Positions 1-7,405 of a DNA stretch of 16,855 nucleotides are shown one piece after another. Within the stretch, counting starts at the first letter, position 1; each line of letters begins with the position of its first letter. Both the position numbers and the translations under genes were made by a program. This DNA comes from XYA12-FULL-58-9 sp001798605 (GTDB lineage: Bacteria; Myxococcota; XYA12-FULL-58-9), in contig DAINMX010000134.1 of NCBI GenBank assembly GCA_036736205.1, forward strand, positions 1-16,855, given 5' to 3'. Below the pieces are notes generated by a model that had not been told where the DNA came from, made no database searches, and was given only the letters and a program-made list of their open reading frames with translations.

Positions 1-969
1 CAAAAAGCGTTCTGGGCCACGGTGGTGGGTACCCACGCAGCAGGTGACGTACCTTGGATCGGTGAGTGGGTCACGCGTCTGTTCAAGGGTGGAGCGGAAG
101 TGTCTGGGTTGACCCTGACCCGCTTCTACTCCATCCACATGTTGGTGCTGCCGGCACTGTTCATCGGGCTCATTGCCGCCCACATCTACCTCGTGCGCGT
201 CCACGGCCTCTCGGTCTCAGACCGGGTGCGGCCCGAAGAGATGAAGCGGCCCTACGCTTTCTTTCCCGAGCATATGCAAAAAAGCTCGACCATCTTTGCC
301 GTCTTGTTGGCCGCTGTATTTGCCCTGGCCTACTTGCTCGGCGTCTCGAGAGAGAATGTGGCGGGCACCATCGACCCGAGCTACCTGCCCCGTCCCGAAT
401 GGTACTACATGTGGTTGTTTCAACTGTTGACGTACTTCTCGGGTCCCCTGGAAGTCATTGGCACCGTGCTCATCCCGATCGGCGGTCTATGCATTGTCAT
501 TGCCGTGCCGTTCCTCGAAAAGAACACCCATCACCAGCCGGGCAAGAGACCCGTCCCCGTCGCGCTGGGGGTCACGGGGCTGATGGCGCTCATTTTTCTG
601 ACGCTCATGGGCTTCGACGGGGCGAGATCATACGGCCAAGAGGTCGTCGTGCCCAAACGAGTGCTCACAGCCGCCGAGTCAAAGGGACTGAACGTTTTCG
701 TCCACGAGGAATGCAGTTACTGTCACACTATTTTGGGTCGAGGCGGACGGCGGAGTGGACCTGACTTGTCGAACGTAGTTGCCAAAGGCAGGGACAGAGA
801 ATGGCTAAGTCGCGCCATCTCCAATCCCCAGACTCTCAGCGCTTGGAACGAAATGCCCGCCTACGAGCTGAACAATGATGATTTAGAATCCCTGGTGGCA
901 TTCCTGCAAGCGCTCGATTTCCGCGACGGACACCGGCTTCAGCGGGTGGGGAAGAACAAAGCTCCGTAG
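1..969 (+). CDS. Cytochrome b (b6/subunit IV-like C-terminal half) fused to a cytochrome c domain, 5'-truncated by the window edge
   Basis: Membrane quinol:cytochrome c oxidoreductase subunit of a bc-type respiratory complex. The reading frame is open from base 1 (begins QKAFWATVVGTH), so the start and helices A-C, which carry the first haem ligands, lie outside the window; 322 residues are visible. Helix D has two His 15 residues apart (about visible residues 46 and 61), the spacing of b6-type rather than mitochondrial cytochrome b. Three more membrane helices follow, with the Qo-site PEWY motif at about 132-135. After the last helix comes a c-type haem site CSYCH (about 238-242) with a likely distal Met in the EMPAY motif, giving a b/subunit IV/c fusion. 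A Rieske protein gene would be expected upstream, outside the window. It converges on the polysaccharide locus with only 39 bp between stop codons. Family assignment is firm; the partner complex is inferred. Confidence 0.93.
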   Translation, partial: QKAFWATVVGTHAAGDVPWIGEWVTRLFKGGAEVSGLTLTRFYSIHMLVLPALFIGLIAAHIYLVRVHGLSVSDRVRPEEMKRPYAFFPEHMQKSSTIFAVLLAAVFALAYLLGVSRENVAGTIDPSYLPRPEWYYMWLFQLLTYFSGPLEVIGTVLIPIGGLCIVIAVPFLEKNTHHQPGKRPVPVALGVTGLMALIFLTLMGFDGARSYGQEVVVPKRVLTAAESKGLNVFVHEECSYCHTILGRGGRRSGPDLSNVVAKGRDREWLSRAISNPQTLSAWNEMPAYELNNDDLESLVAFLQALDFRDGHRLQRVGKNKAP

Positions 970-1008
970 TCCCGTGGTTTCGCGAGGTTACGACAACCCG
1001 TCGGGGAA

Positions 1009-2478
1009 TCAGAACGCGTGCTCGAACAACACGACGCGCACAGTTCGCACCAGGATGCGCAGGTCCAATAGAAGCGACCAGTTCTCAAGGTAATCAATAT
1101 CGAGCTTGATCATCTCCTCGAATGACAAACGATTGCGCCCAGACACCTGCCACAGACCCGTGATGCCAGGCGGTGCCTCGAAACGGCGGCGATGCCATTC
1201 GCGATAGACGTCGACTTCGTAGGGAATGGCCGGGCGTGGACCGATCAGTGACATCTCGCCCCGCAGAACGTTGAATAGCTGTGGCAGCTCATCGATGGAG
1301 TACCTGCGAATGAAACGACCGAGACGAAACACCCGCGGGTCGTTGACAATCTTGTGGACCTCTTTGTCGCCCTCATGTGTGTGCGCTTCGTTGTTCTCGA
1401 TCCATTTGCGGGTGTACTCACGGTGGATGGCATCGTCATTTCCCGTATGCATCGAACGAAACTTGAGAAATGGGAATGTCTTGCCGCGGTGCCCCACCCG
1501 CTCATGCATGTAAAAAACCGGCCCAGGGGAGCTGAGCTTGATGCCAATGGCAACCAACAACATCAAGGGTGCCACCATGATGATGGCGAGCACTGAGACG
1601 ACAACGTCTGTCACACGTTTGAGCATCCAGTTGAATCCGACGATATTGCTGCAGCGCATTCCTACCAGCGGAATGCCCTCGATGAGGTCGACACGAGCCC
1701 GGTCCAAGAGCAGCTCGTGGACCGCCGGGATCATGCTCCATGACACCTGATGCCGCAGACAGGCGTCAATGGTGTCGAGCATTGTGGCTTCGGCGAGCTT
1801 GCGGTCAACCAAGATGATTGAGTCAAATGCATCCCTGCTGCAGAGCTCCTCGATGTCGCTCACGTGGCCTAGACGCCGCAGCACCTGCTCACCAACAGAC
1901 CAGGGGGTCGAATCTCCGGCAGCATCCTCCCGTTGGGCAGTATCAATCTCGATGAAGCCGACGACCTCATGGTAGTCAGCATCGCGCAGGAGACCCTGGA
2001 TAAGGCTCGTGCCAATGCGACTCTGTCCCAGTATGGCAATACGGTCACGGCCGGCGAACCGACGCAATGCCCGGCGGCGCAGGGCACGAAAACCGATGCG
2101 GGCAGCCATGACCGCGACCAACACCAACGGAATGAAGAAACCGATCATGCCGCGTGAGTAGCTAAACCCCCGATAAAAGAAGGTCGCAGACAACACCGCC
2201 AAAAACGTAACAAGGGTCGCCCGCACCACCGCGGAGCTCTCCTGAAAGGCTGACTGGCGAATGCGATAGCTACCGAATGCGGCGCTCACCGTAAGCCACA
2301 CCAACGCCACAAAAGGAAAGGCCTGGAGGATTTGCTCCCAGGGTGCCGAACCCGCTTTGGAGAACGGAAGGTTGGCAGAATAACGCAACCAGATAGCCAG
2401 GTGCAGCGCGCCGAAGAACGCAAGTACGTCCAACACGAGCAGGACGAGCTTTTGCTGGTAGAGGTTCCTCTCGCGCAT
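1009..2478 (-). CDS. Polyprenyl glycosylphosphotransferase (WbaP/WcaJ-type initiating sugar transferase), copy 1
   Basis: Integral membrane enzyme that transfers a sugar-1-phosphate from a nucleotide sugar to undecaprenyl phosphate, the first step in building a lipid-linked polysaccharide repeat unit. The 489-residue product has about four N-terminal membrane segments (roughly residues 8-130), a central nucleotide-binding-like domain containing IAILGQSRIGTSL, and the C-terminal bacterial sugar transferase domain (about 285-489). That domain has the re-entrant helix after KRVTDVV, the KFRSM motif, the Asp-Glu dyad in IDELPQL (D396, E397), and the SLIGPRP and GITGLWQVSGRN motifs. I start at the ATG giving MRERNLYQQK. 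The frame stays open upstream to 2877, but that part overlaps the dehydrogenase gene and has shadow-like Arg/Pro/Ser-rich composition. The Shine-Dalgarno is weak. It is the last gene of the locus, 40 bp after the dehydrogenase stop. Sugar specificity cannot be read from sequence. Confidence 0.93.
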   Translation of the reverse strand: MRERNLYQQKLVLLVLDVLAFFGALHLAIWLRYSANLPFSKAGSAPWEQILQAFPFVALVWLTVSAAFGSYRIRQSAFQESSAVVRATLVTFLAVLSATFFYRGFSYSRGMIGFFIPLVLVAVMAARIGFRALRRRALRRFAGRDRIAILGQSRIGTSLIQGLLRDADYHEVVGFIEIDTAQREDAAGDSTPWSVGEQVLRRLGHVSDIEELCSRDAFDSIILVDRKLAEATMLDTIDACLRHQVSWSMIPAVHELLLDRARVDLIEGIPLVGMRCSNIVGFNWMLKRVTDVVVSVLAIIMVAPLMLLVAIGIKLSSPGPVFYMHERVGHRGKTFPFLKFRSMHTGNDDAIHREYTRKWIENNEAHTHEGDKEVHKIVNDPRVFRLGRFIRRYSIDELPQLFNVLRGEMSLIGPRPAIPYEVDVYREWHRRRFEAPPGITGLWQVSGRNRLSFEEMIKLDIDYLENWSLLLDLRILVRTVRVVLFEHAF

Positions 2479-2518
2479 GACTGAGCTCGACGGCCCGTGC
2501 AGCGACCGACGTCCTTGG

Positions 2519-3520
2519 TTAGAGTTGGACTGGGCTGCCGCCCGCCTCCATGCTCCTTTGGGCTGCATCCAGGGCGCGCACCACGCGCAGGCCCGATTCG
2601 CCGTCGGACCTCGGTACGATGCCTTCGTCAATGGCCCGCAGGAACTCGAGTGTCTCCATTGCCAAAGGCTCGTGTTGCGCAAGCTTTGGGCTGAGGATAT
2701 CACCGGTGCGGTAGGAGAGCTGATACTCGCCAAAGGTTTCCGGGTATTTGAAGTCGACGCCACGATCGAAGATCTTGACCTTCTCGGTGGCCTCGGTGTC
2801 GTCGTAAACCGCCATCTTCTTATCGCCCACGATGGCCGTGCGACGCAGCTTGGACGGCGCGAGCCAGCTGACCTCAAGGTGGGCTATCGTCCCGGAGGGG
2901 AATCTTGCAGAGATGAACGCGACGTCAGGGATCCCCTTTTGGACGAAAGCATTGCCCGTTGTTGAAATCGAGGTGGGTACTTCGCCGAGCCAGCAGAACA
3001 GTATCGAAAAGTCGTGTGGTGCCAAATCCCAAATAACCGAGACATCTTTCTGATGCAGGCCGAGGTTCACCCGCATGCTCGAGACAAAGAAGATGCGCCC
3101 GAGCTCTCCCGTGTCGATGAGCTCTTTCACCTTGAGCACCGGAGGGCTGTACTCAAAGGTGTGTCCCACCATCAGGGTCTTACCTTTCTTGGCGGCAAGA
3201 TCAACGAGTTCCTCGGCCTTCTTCACCGACACGGCAAGGGGTTTCTCCACGAAGACATGTTTGCCTGCTTCGAGGGCGCGCTTCGCCAACTCATAGTGAG
3301 TGCCAACCGTTGTGGCCACCACCACTCCGTCCAAGTCCGAATCGATGATCTCATCAAAACTTCGGGTGTAGTGGATTCCAGGAAAACGGGACCGCACTCG
3401 TTCTAATCGCTGTTGATCCTGTTCGCACACCCACAGTTCGCCGCAACTCTCGTGGGCGTAAAAGTTGCGAACGAGGTTCGGGCCCCAGTATCCGGCGCCA
3501 ACAACCGCTATTCTGGCCAT
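2519..3520 (-). CDS. Gfo/Idh/MocA-family NAD(P)-dependent sugar dehydrogenase (WlbA/WbpB-like)
   Basis: Probable oxidation of a nucleotide sugar to a keto sugar in the cytoplasm, preparing the substrate for the adjacent aminotransferase. The 333-residue length is typical. The N-terminus is a Rossmann fold with VVGAGYWGPN (residues 5-14). The family EKP motif is present with Lys93, and a PHD motif carries His169 at the expected catalytic position. The start codon lies 3 bp after the aminotransferase stop, and the GGGGG Shine-Dalgarno sits inside the end of that gene, so the two are probably translationally coupled. In Pseudomonas and Bordetella, WbpB/WlbA with WbpE/WlbC make a 2,3-diamino glucuronic acid derivative. 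That is the closest precedent, but here neither the acetyltransferase nor the UDP-GlcNAc dehydrogenase is nearby, so the precise sugar is unproven. Confidence 0.92.
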   Translation of the reverse strand: MARIAVVGAGYWGPNLVRNFYAHESCGELWVCEQDQQRLERVRSRFPGIHYTRSFDEIIDSDLDGVVVATTVGTHYELAKRALEAGKHVFVEKPLAVSVKKAEELVDLAAKKGKTLMVGHTFEYSPPVLKVKELIDTGELGRIFFVSSMRVNLGLHQKDVSVIWDLAPHDFSILFCWLGEVPTSISTTGNAFVQKGIPDVAFISARFPSGTIAHLEVSWLAPSKLRRTAIVGDKKMAVYDDTEATEKVKIFDRGVDFKYPETFGEYQLSYRTGDILSPKLAQHEPLAMETLEFLRAIDEGIVPRSDGESGLRVVRALDAAQRSMEAGGSPVQL

Positions 3521-3523
3521 GAT

Positions 3524-4636
3524 TCAGCCCCCTGCCCGCATGTGATCACGAATGGCGGTGGCTACCTGATCGACTTGCGCTTCCTCAAGGTCTGGGAACA
3601 TTGGCAGGCTCAAGCATGTCGCCGTCACTCGCTCCGACACCGGGAAATCGCCGGCAGCGTAGCCGAGATGGGCGTAGGCAGGTTGTAAGTGCAGCGGTAT
3701 TGCGTAGTGAATACCCGATTGAATGCCAACCTCATTGAGAGCGCTTTGCAACGCGTTGCGGTCGGGAACCAGAACAACATAGAGGTGGTAGATGTGAGTC
3801 CGACCTGCCGCCCTGTACGGTACGGTCAGGCCACTGATACCGGCCAGCCGTTCGTCGTACCAAGAAGCAGCTCTGGCGCGACGGCGATTCCAGTCGTCGA
3901 GATGTTTGAGCTTGATGCCGAGGACCGCCGCCTGAATCGAGTCGAGGCGGCTGTTCAATCCTATCTCGCCATGTGCCTGTTTGGTCTGACGTCCATGATC
4001 GGCGACTCGACGCAAACGGTCGAGCAGCTCGAGGTCGTTGCCGACCACTGCGCCACCATCGCCAAAGGCGCCGAGATTCTTGCCCGGGTAGAACGAGAAG
4101 CCAGCAAGATCTCCCATGCTGCCGGCGGTGCGCTCGCCATACCGTGCCGCATGCGCCTGGGCACAGTCTTCGATCACCCGCCAGCCGTGCTTCTTTGACA
4201 TCGTCATGATTGGATCGAGGTCAGCGGGTTGCCCATAGAGATGCACTGGCATCACCGCCTTGACCTTGGTGGTATCCACCGCCGCCAAACACTTGGGATC
4301 CAGCGTGTAAGTCTTCTCGTCGATGTCGACGAACCGCGGCGTCGCCCCAACATTGCTAACCGCTTCAGCGGTGGCAATAAAAGTGTGCGCGGGAACGACC
4401 ACTTCATCACCCGGGCCAATGCCAAGCACTTTGAGCGCCAAGGTCAGTGCGTCCGTGCCGTTCCCGACTCCCACGCACCCTTTGACGTCGCAGGTGCGCG
4501 CGAAGGCTTGTTCGAATGCGGTGATCGCGGGGCCGCCAATGAAACGTGCTTCGGCAATGAGCCCCGAAATCGCAGCGTCGATCTCATCGAGGAGAGGTTG
4601 GTGCATTCGCGGCAAATCGAGAAATGGAACGGTCAT
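3524..4636 (-). CDS. DegT/DnrJ/EryC1/StrS-family PLP-dependent nucleotide-sugar aminotransferase
   Basis: Transfers an amino group (usually from glutamate) onto a keto nucleotide sugar. The 370-residue product is full length and begins FLDLPRMHQP, typical of the family. It has the cofactor-site signature GVGNGTDAL, the VIEDCAQAH Asp region, the PLP Lys in FYPGKNLGAFGDGG (Lys186), and the conserved HGR and LNSRLD motifs. The ATG has a good Shine-Dalgarno (GAGGTG, 8 nt upstream). It is the first gene of a three-gene block with the dehydrogenase 3 bp downstream and the initiating transferase after it. The substrate could be the keto product of that dehydrogenase (WbpE/WlbC-like role) or a product of the RmlB in the same locus (FdtB/QdtB-like role, which would need a ketoisomerase not seen here). 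A perfect palindrome lies about 60 bp upstream. Confidence 0.94.
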   Translation of the reverse strand: MTVPFLDLPRMHQPLLDEIDAAISGLIAEARFIGGPAITAFEQAFARTCDVKGCVGVGNGTDALTLALKVLGIGPGDEVVVPAHTFIATAEAVSNVGATPRFVDIDEKTYTLDPKCLAAVDTTKVKAVMPVHLYGQPADLDPIMTMSKKHGWRVIEDCAQAHAARYGERTAGSMGDLAGFSFYPGKNLGAFGDGGAVVGNDLELLDRLRRVADHGRQTKQAHGEIGLNSRLDSIQAAVLGIKLKHLDDWNRRRARAASWYDERLAGISGLTVPYRAAGRTHIYHLYVVLVPDRNALQSALNEVGIQSGIHYAIPLHLQPAYAHLGYAAGDFPVSERVTATCLSLPMFPDLEEAQVDQVATAIRDHMRAGG

Positions 4637-4694
4637 GGTATTCTCACCTCATGCCAGAAACCCGGCGGCGGCAACTTAGCAAATCGTGTATCCT

Positions 4695-4710
4695 AAACCA
4701 ACGTTGGTTT
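4695..4710. promoter_or_regulatory. Perfect 16-bp palindrome, candidate operator upstream of the aminotransferase gene
   Basis: AAACCAACGTTGGTTT is perfectly self-complementary. It begins at the stop codon of the WcaJ-type gene and lies about 59 bp before the aminotransferase start. On the minus strand it is followed directly by TAGGAT (4690-4695), which resembles a -10 box. There is no T tract, so it is unlikely to be an intrinsic terminator. An operator for a dimeric regulator is the simplest reading, but this is inference. Confidence 0.4.
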
Positions 4711-6134
4711 TAGTAAGCGTTCGGGGAGAGGAACCCGCCGAGCACGGTGCGAATCAGAATCTTGATGTCCAAAGACAACGACCAATTCTCAATATAGTAC
4801 AAATCGAGCTCGATCCTTTTTTCGACGCTCGTGTTACCGCGCATACCGTTGACCTGGGCCCAACCTGTAATACCGGCTTTGATCTTGTGGCGCAGTCCGT
4901 AGCGCGGGATTTCCCGTTTGAAATCCTCTATAAAACAAGGTCGTTCCGGCCGCGGGCCGACCAAACTCATGTCGCCCCTAAACACGTTCCAAAGCTGCGG
5001 AAGCTCGTCGAGAGAGAGACGCCGCAACCAAACTCCCTCGCGGGTACACCGAGGGTCGCCGGGAACGGCCCTATGGGCACCGTCGGTCTCGGCGTCGAGC
5101 CTCATGGTGCGAAACTTGAACATGTCGAAGGGCTTGCCGTCCATCCCTACCCGTTCCTGGCGATAGAGAACCGGCCCACCGCTGGCAAGGCGAACCCACA
5201 AGGTGACAACCGCCAAAACGGGTGCCAATAGCACCAGTCCAATGCCTGAAACGACGATGTCAAACAGCCGCTTGGTCACGAACCCCCAACCCATCAATGG
5301 CGTCGCCTGCAGGTTGATAATCGGCAATCCGGCGAGCTCGTCAATGCTACCGTAAAGGGTGGCGTATTGGTAAAAGTCGGGCACCAACCGGACGTCCACC
5401 GGCTCCTGGGACAAGATCCCCATGATTTCTTTGAGAGCGCCAAGTTTTTCAATTGACAGAGCCACCAGCACCTGGTCTGTCCCCTGCACCAGCTCCCGCA
5501 ACTGCCGGACTGTCCCAAGCACGGGAACACCGTCCACCTTTTCCCCCACGAGCGCTTGGTCCTCGTCGAGGGCGACAAAACCGCGCAGGCGCAATCCAAG
5601 GCGCTGCTGCTCACGAATGGTGGACCACACTCGCCTGGCGGTGTTGCCCACCCCCACAATCACGACATGGCGAAGGTTGTAGCCGCGAAACCGCAGTTTC
5701 CGCAAAAAAATGCGTAATGCGGCTCGAGACGCCCCCACGGCAACCGAGGAGAATCCTGTCCACAAAAGCAAAGTGCCACGGGAAAAACGCTCGTCGCGAA
5801 TGTAGTAGGTCAAGGTAACCAACACGACGAAGGCAACAATGGAAACCCTAATGACGTCGAACACTTCAGCGGCTATGGAGCGTGACCTCCGACTCACATA
5901 AAGACCACTCATCCATCCGATGGCGGGCCACAAAATGACCGCCATCATCCCCACCCAGAAGGTTTCCTGTTCCGGTGATACCGTGCCGAAGGGCAAAAGA
6001 TTGGGGAAGGAGAAACGAACATGGTGGGCGATGAAAAACGCACAGCCAACCAACAGTGAGTCTCGTATCACCTGTGCAGATTGGAAAAACCTGTGGTTGC
6101 GCTTCAACATCGAGTCCCGCACAGCCGCATGCAA
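4710..6134 (-). CDS. WcaJ-type undecaprenyl-phosphate hexose phosphotransferase, copy 2
   Basis: Second membrane-bound initiating transferase of the locus, adding a hexose-1-phosphate to undecaprenyl phosphate. The 474 residues contain four N-terminal membrane helices, a CoA-binding-like Rossmann domain (HVVIVGVGNTARRVW), and the C-terminal sugar transferase domain (about 286-474) with KFRTM, the Asp-Glu dyad in LDELPQL (D376, E377), SLVGPRPERP and GITGWAQVNGMRG. The ERP ending of the PRP motif and the WAQVNGMRG signature are typical of the WcaJ/CpsE branch. Start choice is ambiguous. TTG at 6134 has a strong GAGGTG Shine-Dalgarno 6 nt upstream, while the in-frame ATG at 6110 gives the family-typical MLKRNHRFF start but only a weak GGGA. 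About 180 bp separate it from the upstream glycosyltransferase, so it may have its own promoter. Confidence 0.93.
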   Translation of the reverse strand: MHAAVRDSMLKRNHRFFQSAQVIRDSLLVGCAFFIAHHVRFSFPNLLPFGTVSPEQETFWVGMMAVILWPAIGWMSGLYVSRRSRSIAAEVFDVIRVSIVAFVVLVTLTYYIRDERFSRGTLLLWTGFSSVAVGASRAALRIFLRKLRFRGYNLRHVVIVGVGNTARRVWSTIREQQRLGLRLRGFVALDEDQALVGEKVDGVPVLGTVRQLRELVQGTDQVLVALSIEKLGALKEIMGILSQEPVDVRLVPDFYQYATLYGSIDELAGLPIINLQATPLMGWGFVTKRLFDIVVSGIGLVLLAPVLAVVTLWVRLASGGPVLYRQERVGMDGKPFDMFKFRTMRLDAETDGAHRAVPGDPRCTREGVWLRRLSLDELPQLWNVFRGDMSLVGPRPERPCFIEDFKREIPRYGLRHKIKAGITGWAQVNGMRGNTSVEKRIELDLYYIENWSLSLDIKILIRTVLGGFLSPNAY

Positions 6135-6312
6135 TAATCACACCTCGAACGGTGCTATGACAAGGACAAAAAAAGAAGTATTTTCATGCAGATAACATGT
6201 GCCCGGCAGTCGCGTCCAGCGTCACTTGGTTTCGGGGGACAAAGATGCGACATGTCTGTCACAGTTACGCAAAGCTTTCCCACGCGCCTTGGGCTCTCGT
6301 ACCATTTGAGAA
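6135..6312. other. Intergenic region between GT4 gene and WcaJ-type gene
   Basis: This is the longest gap inside the polysaccharide locus (178 bp) and is AT-richer near the WcaJ-type start. It contains an 8-bp palindrome GACATGTC followed by CTGTCACAG (about 6249-6265) and, on the minus strand, a run of seven T. I see no convincing hairpin before the T run, so I do not call a terminator. It is a plausible promoter region for the downstream four genes, but no clear -35/-10 pair could be assigned by eye. Confidence 0.3.
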
Positions 6313-7389
6313 TCATGAGTAAATCAGTTGTCCCAATGAACGCACAAAACGTTCCCGAGAGAAGAGATGGGATTGCCGTTTGACCTGGGCAGGATCGAAT
6401 TGTCGACCCTCGAAGCGAGCAATCGCATCCCCTAGGGCCACTTCGGTTTGTTCGAGAAACAGCACCCCGGCCTCATGGGAAACGATCTCCAGTGCCCCCC
6501 CATGCCCCAAGGCCACCACGGGGCATCCCGCAGCCAGGGACTCAACCATGACCATGCCGAAGTCCTCAACGCCACAAAACAACAGGGCTCTGGCCTTGGC
6601 GTATTCGTCCCGCAACTCGGTGGCCCTCAAGGCACCAAGGAAGCGGATGCTGGGACCGGCCATGCGCCGCAACCGCCGGAGCTCTGGCCCGTCCCCGACA
6701 ACGGTAAGCGACAAGCCCAGGCCCGTGCACACCCTAACCGCCAAGTCGACGCGCTTGTATGGCACCAGGGCACTGACGGCGAGGTAGCCGCTCCGCGGTT
6801 GTTCCGGTGCGTCACCAAAAAAACCGACATCCACCGGTGGGTGAATCACCAAAGCCGTGCGGCCCCAAACCTCCTCGATTAGGCCTGCTACATGCCGAGA
6901 ATTCGCAACCAACGTCGACGGTCGGGCACTCGTGGCAACGTCCCACTTCCGGAGCGGCACGACACCCATCCGTGCCGCGACCCTGAGGAGACCCCGGCCT
7001 GGCACATGCGGAACATATGCGGGCATTTGGTGCCAAATGTAGCGCATGGGTGTGTGAATGTAGGAAATGTGGCGCTGACCCGGCACGATTCGCACGCCCT
7101 TGGCGACACAGTGGCTGGTAGACAGTATCAACTCGAACTCGCGAAGGTCCCATCTTTCCACTGCAAGAGGAAACAGCGGCAAGTATTGACGAAAACGGCG
7201 CGGCGCACCGGGAAGGCGTTGGATGAAGCTGGTGATGATACGGTGCTCTTCGAGGATTGGCGACACGCTGCCTGGGGAGTGCACCAGAGTGTAGATAGGC
7301 GCCCCTGGGAACATCTTGGCCATCTCGACCAAGACGTGCTCACCACCACGTTGGGACACCAACCAGTCATGAACGAGGGCTACCCGCAT
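6313..7389 (-). CDS. GT4-family glycosyltransferase (mannosyltransferase-like)
   Basis: Retaining GT-B glycosyltransferase expected to add a sugar from a nucleotide donor to the lipid-linked oligosaccharide on the cytoplasmic face of the membrane. The product is 358 residues. It starts MRVALVHDWLVSQRGGEHVL, which matches the VHDW...RGGE opening of WbaZ-like GT4 enzymes. It has an acceptor-domain segment ISYIHTPMRYIW, the linker ANSRHV, the donor-domain strand VSALVPYKRVDLAV, and the EX7E donor-binding motif in EDFGMVMVE (E275, E283). The frame runs further upstream, but that part overlaps the dehydratase gene, so I use the ATG 17 bp after the dehydratase stop. The Shine-Dalgarno is weak. Donor identity is not determinable; mannose is only a family-based guess. 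Confidence 0.9.
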   Translation of the reverse strand: MRVALVHDWLVSQRGGEHVLVEMAKMFPGAPIYTLVHSPGSVSPILEEHRIITSFIQRLPGAPRRFRQYLPLFPLAVERWDLREFELILSTSHCVAKGVRIVPGQRHISYIHTPMRYIWHQMPAYVPHVPGRGLLRVAARMGVVPLRKWDVATSARPSTLVANSRHVAGLIEEVWGRTALVIHPPVDVGFFGDAPEQPRSGYLAVSALVPYKRVDLAVRVCTGLGLSLTVVGDGPELRRLRRMAGPSIRFLGALRATELRDEYAKARALLFCGVEDFGMVMVESLAAGCPVVALGHGGALEIVSHEAGVLFLEQTEVALGDAIARFEGRQFDPAQVKRQSHLFSRERFVRSLGQLIYS

Positions 7390-7405
7390 GGCTCGACGCT
7401 GACTT

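Noticed and set aside
66..764. Alternate-frame 232-residue open frame within the cytochrome gene
   Set aside because: Same-strand shadow rich in Arg/His/Pro, while the other frame has intact haem and PEWY motifs.
970..1008. Hairpin CGAC-AACCC-GTCG between the convergent cytochrome and transferase genes as a terminator
   Set aside because: Only a 4-bp stem and no T tract.
2479..2877. N-terminal extension of the first glycosylphosphotransferase
   Set aside because: Overlaps the conserved C-terminus of the dehydrogenase in another frame and has shadow composition; the ATG at 2478 gives a normal family N-terminus.
6270..6295. Sigma-54-like GG/GC pair on the minus strand (TGGGAAAGCTTTGC)
   Set aside because: Spacing is one base short of the -24/-12 requirement and the flanking bases do not match.
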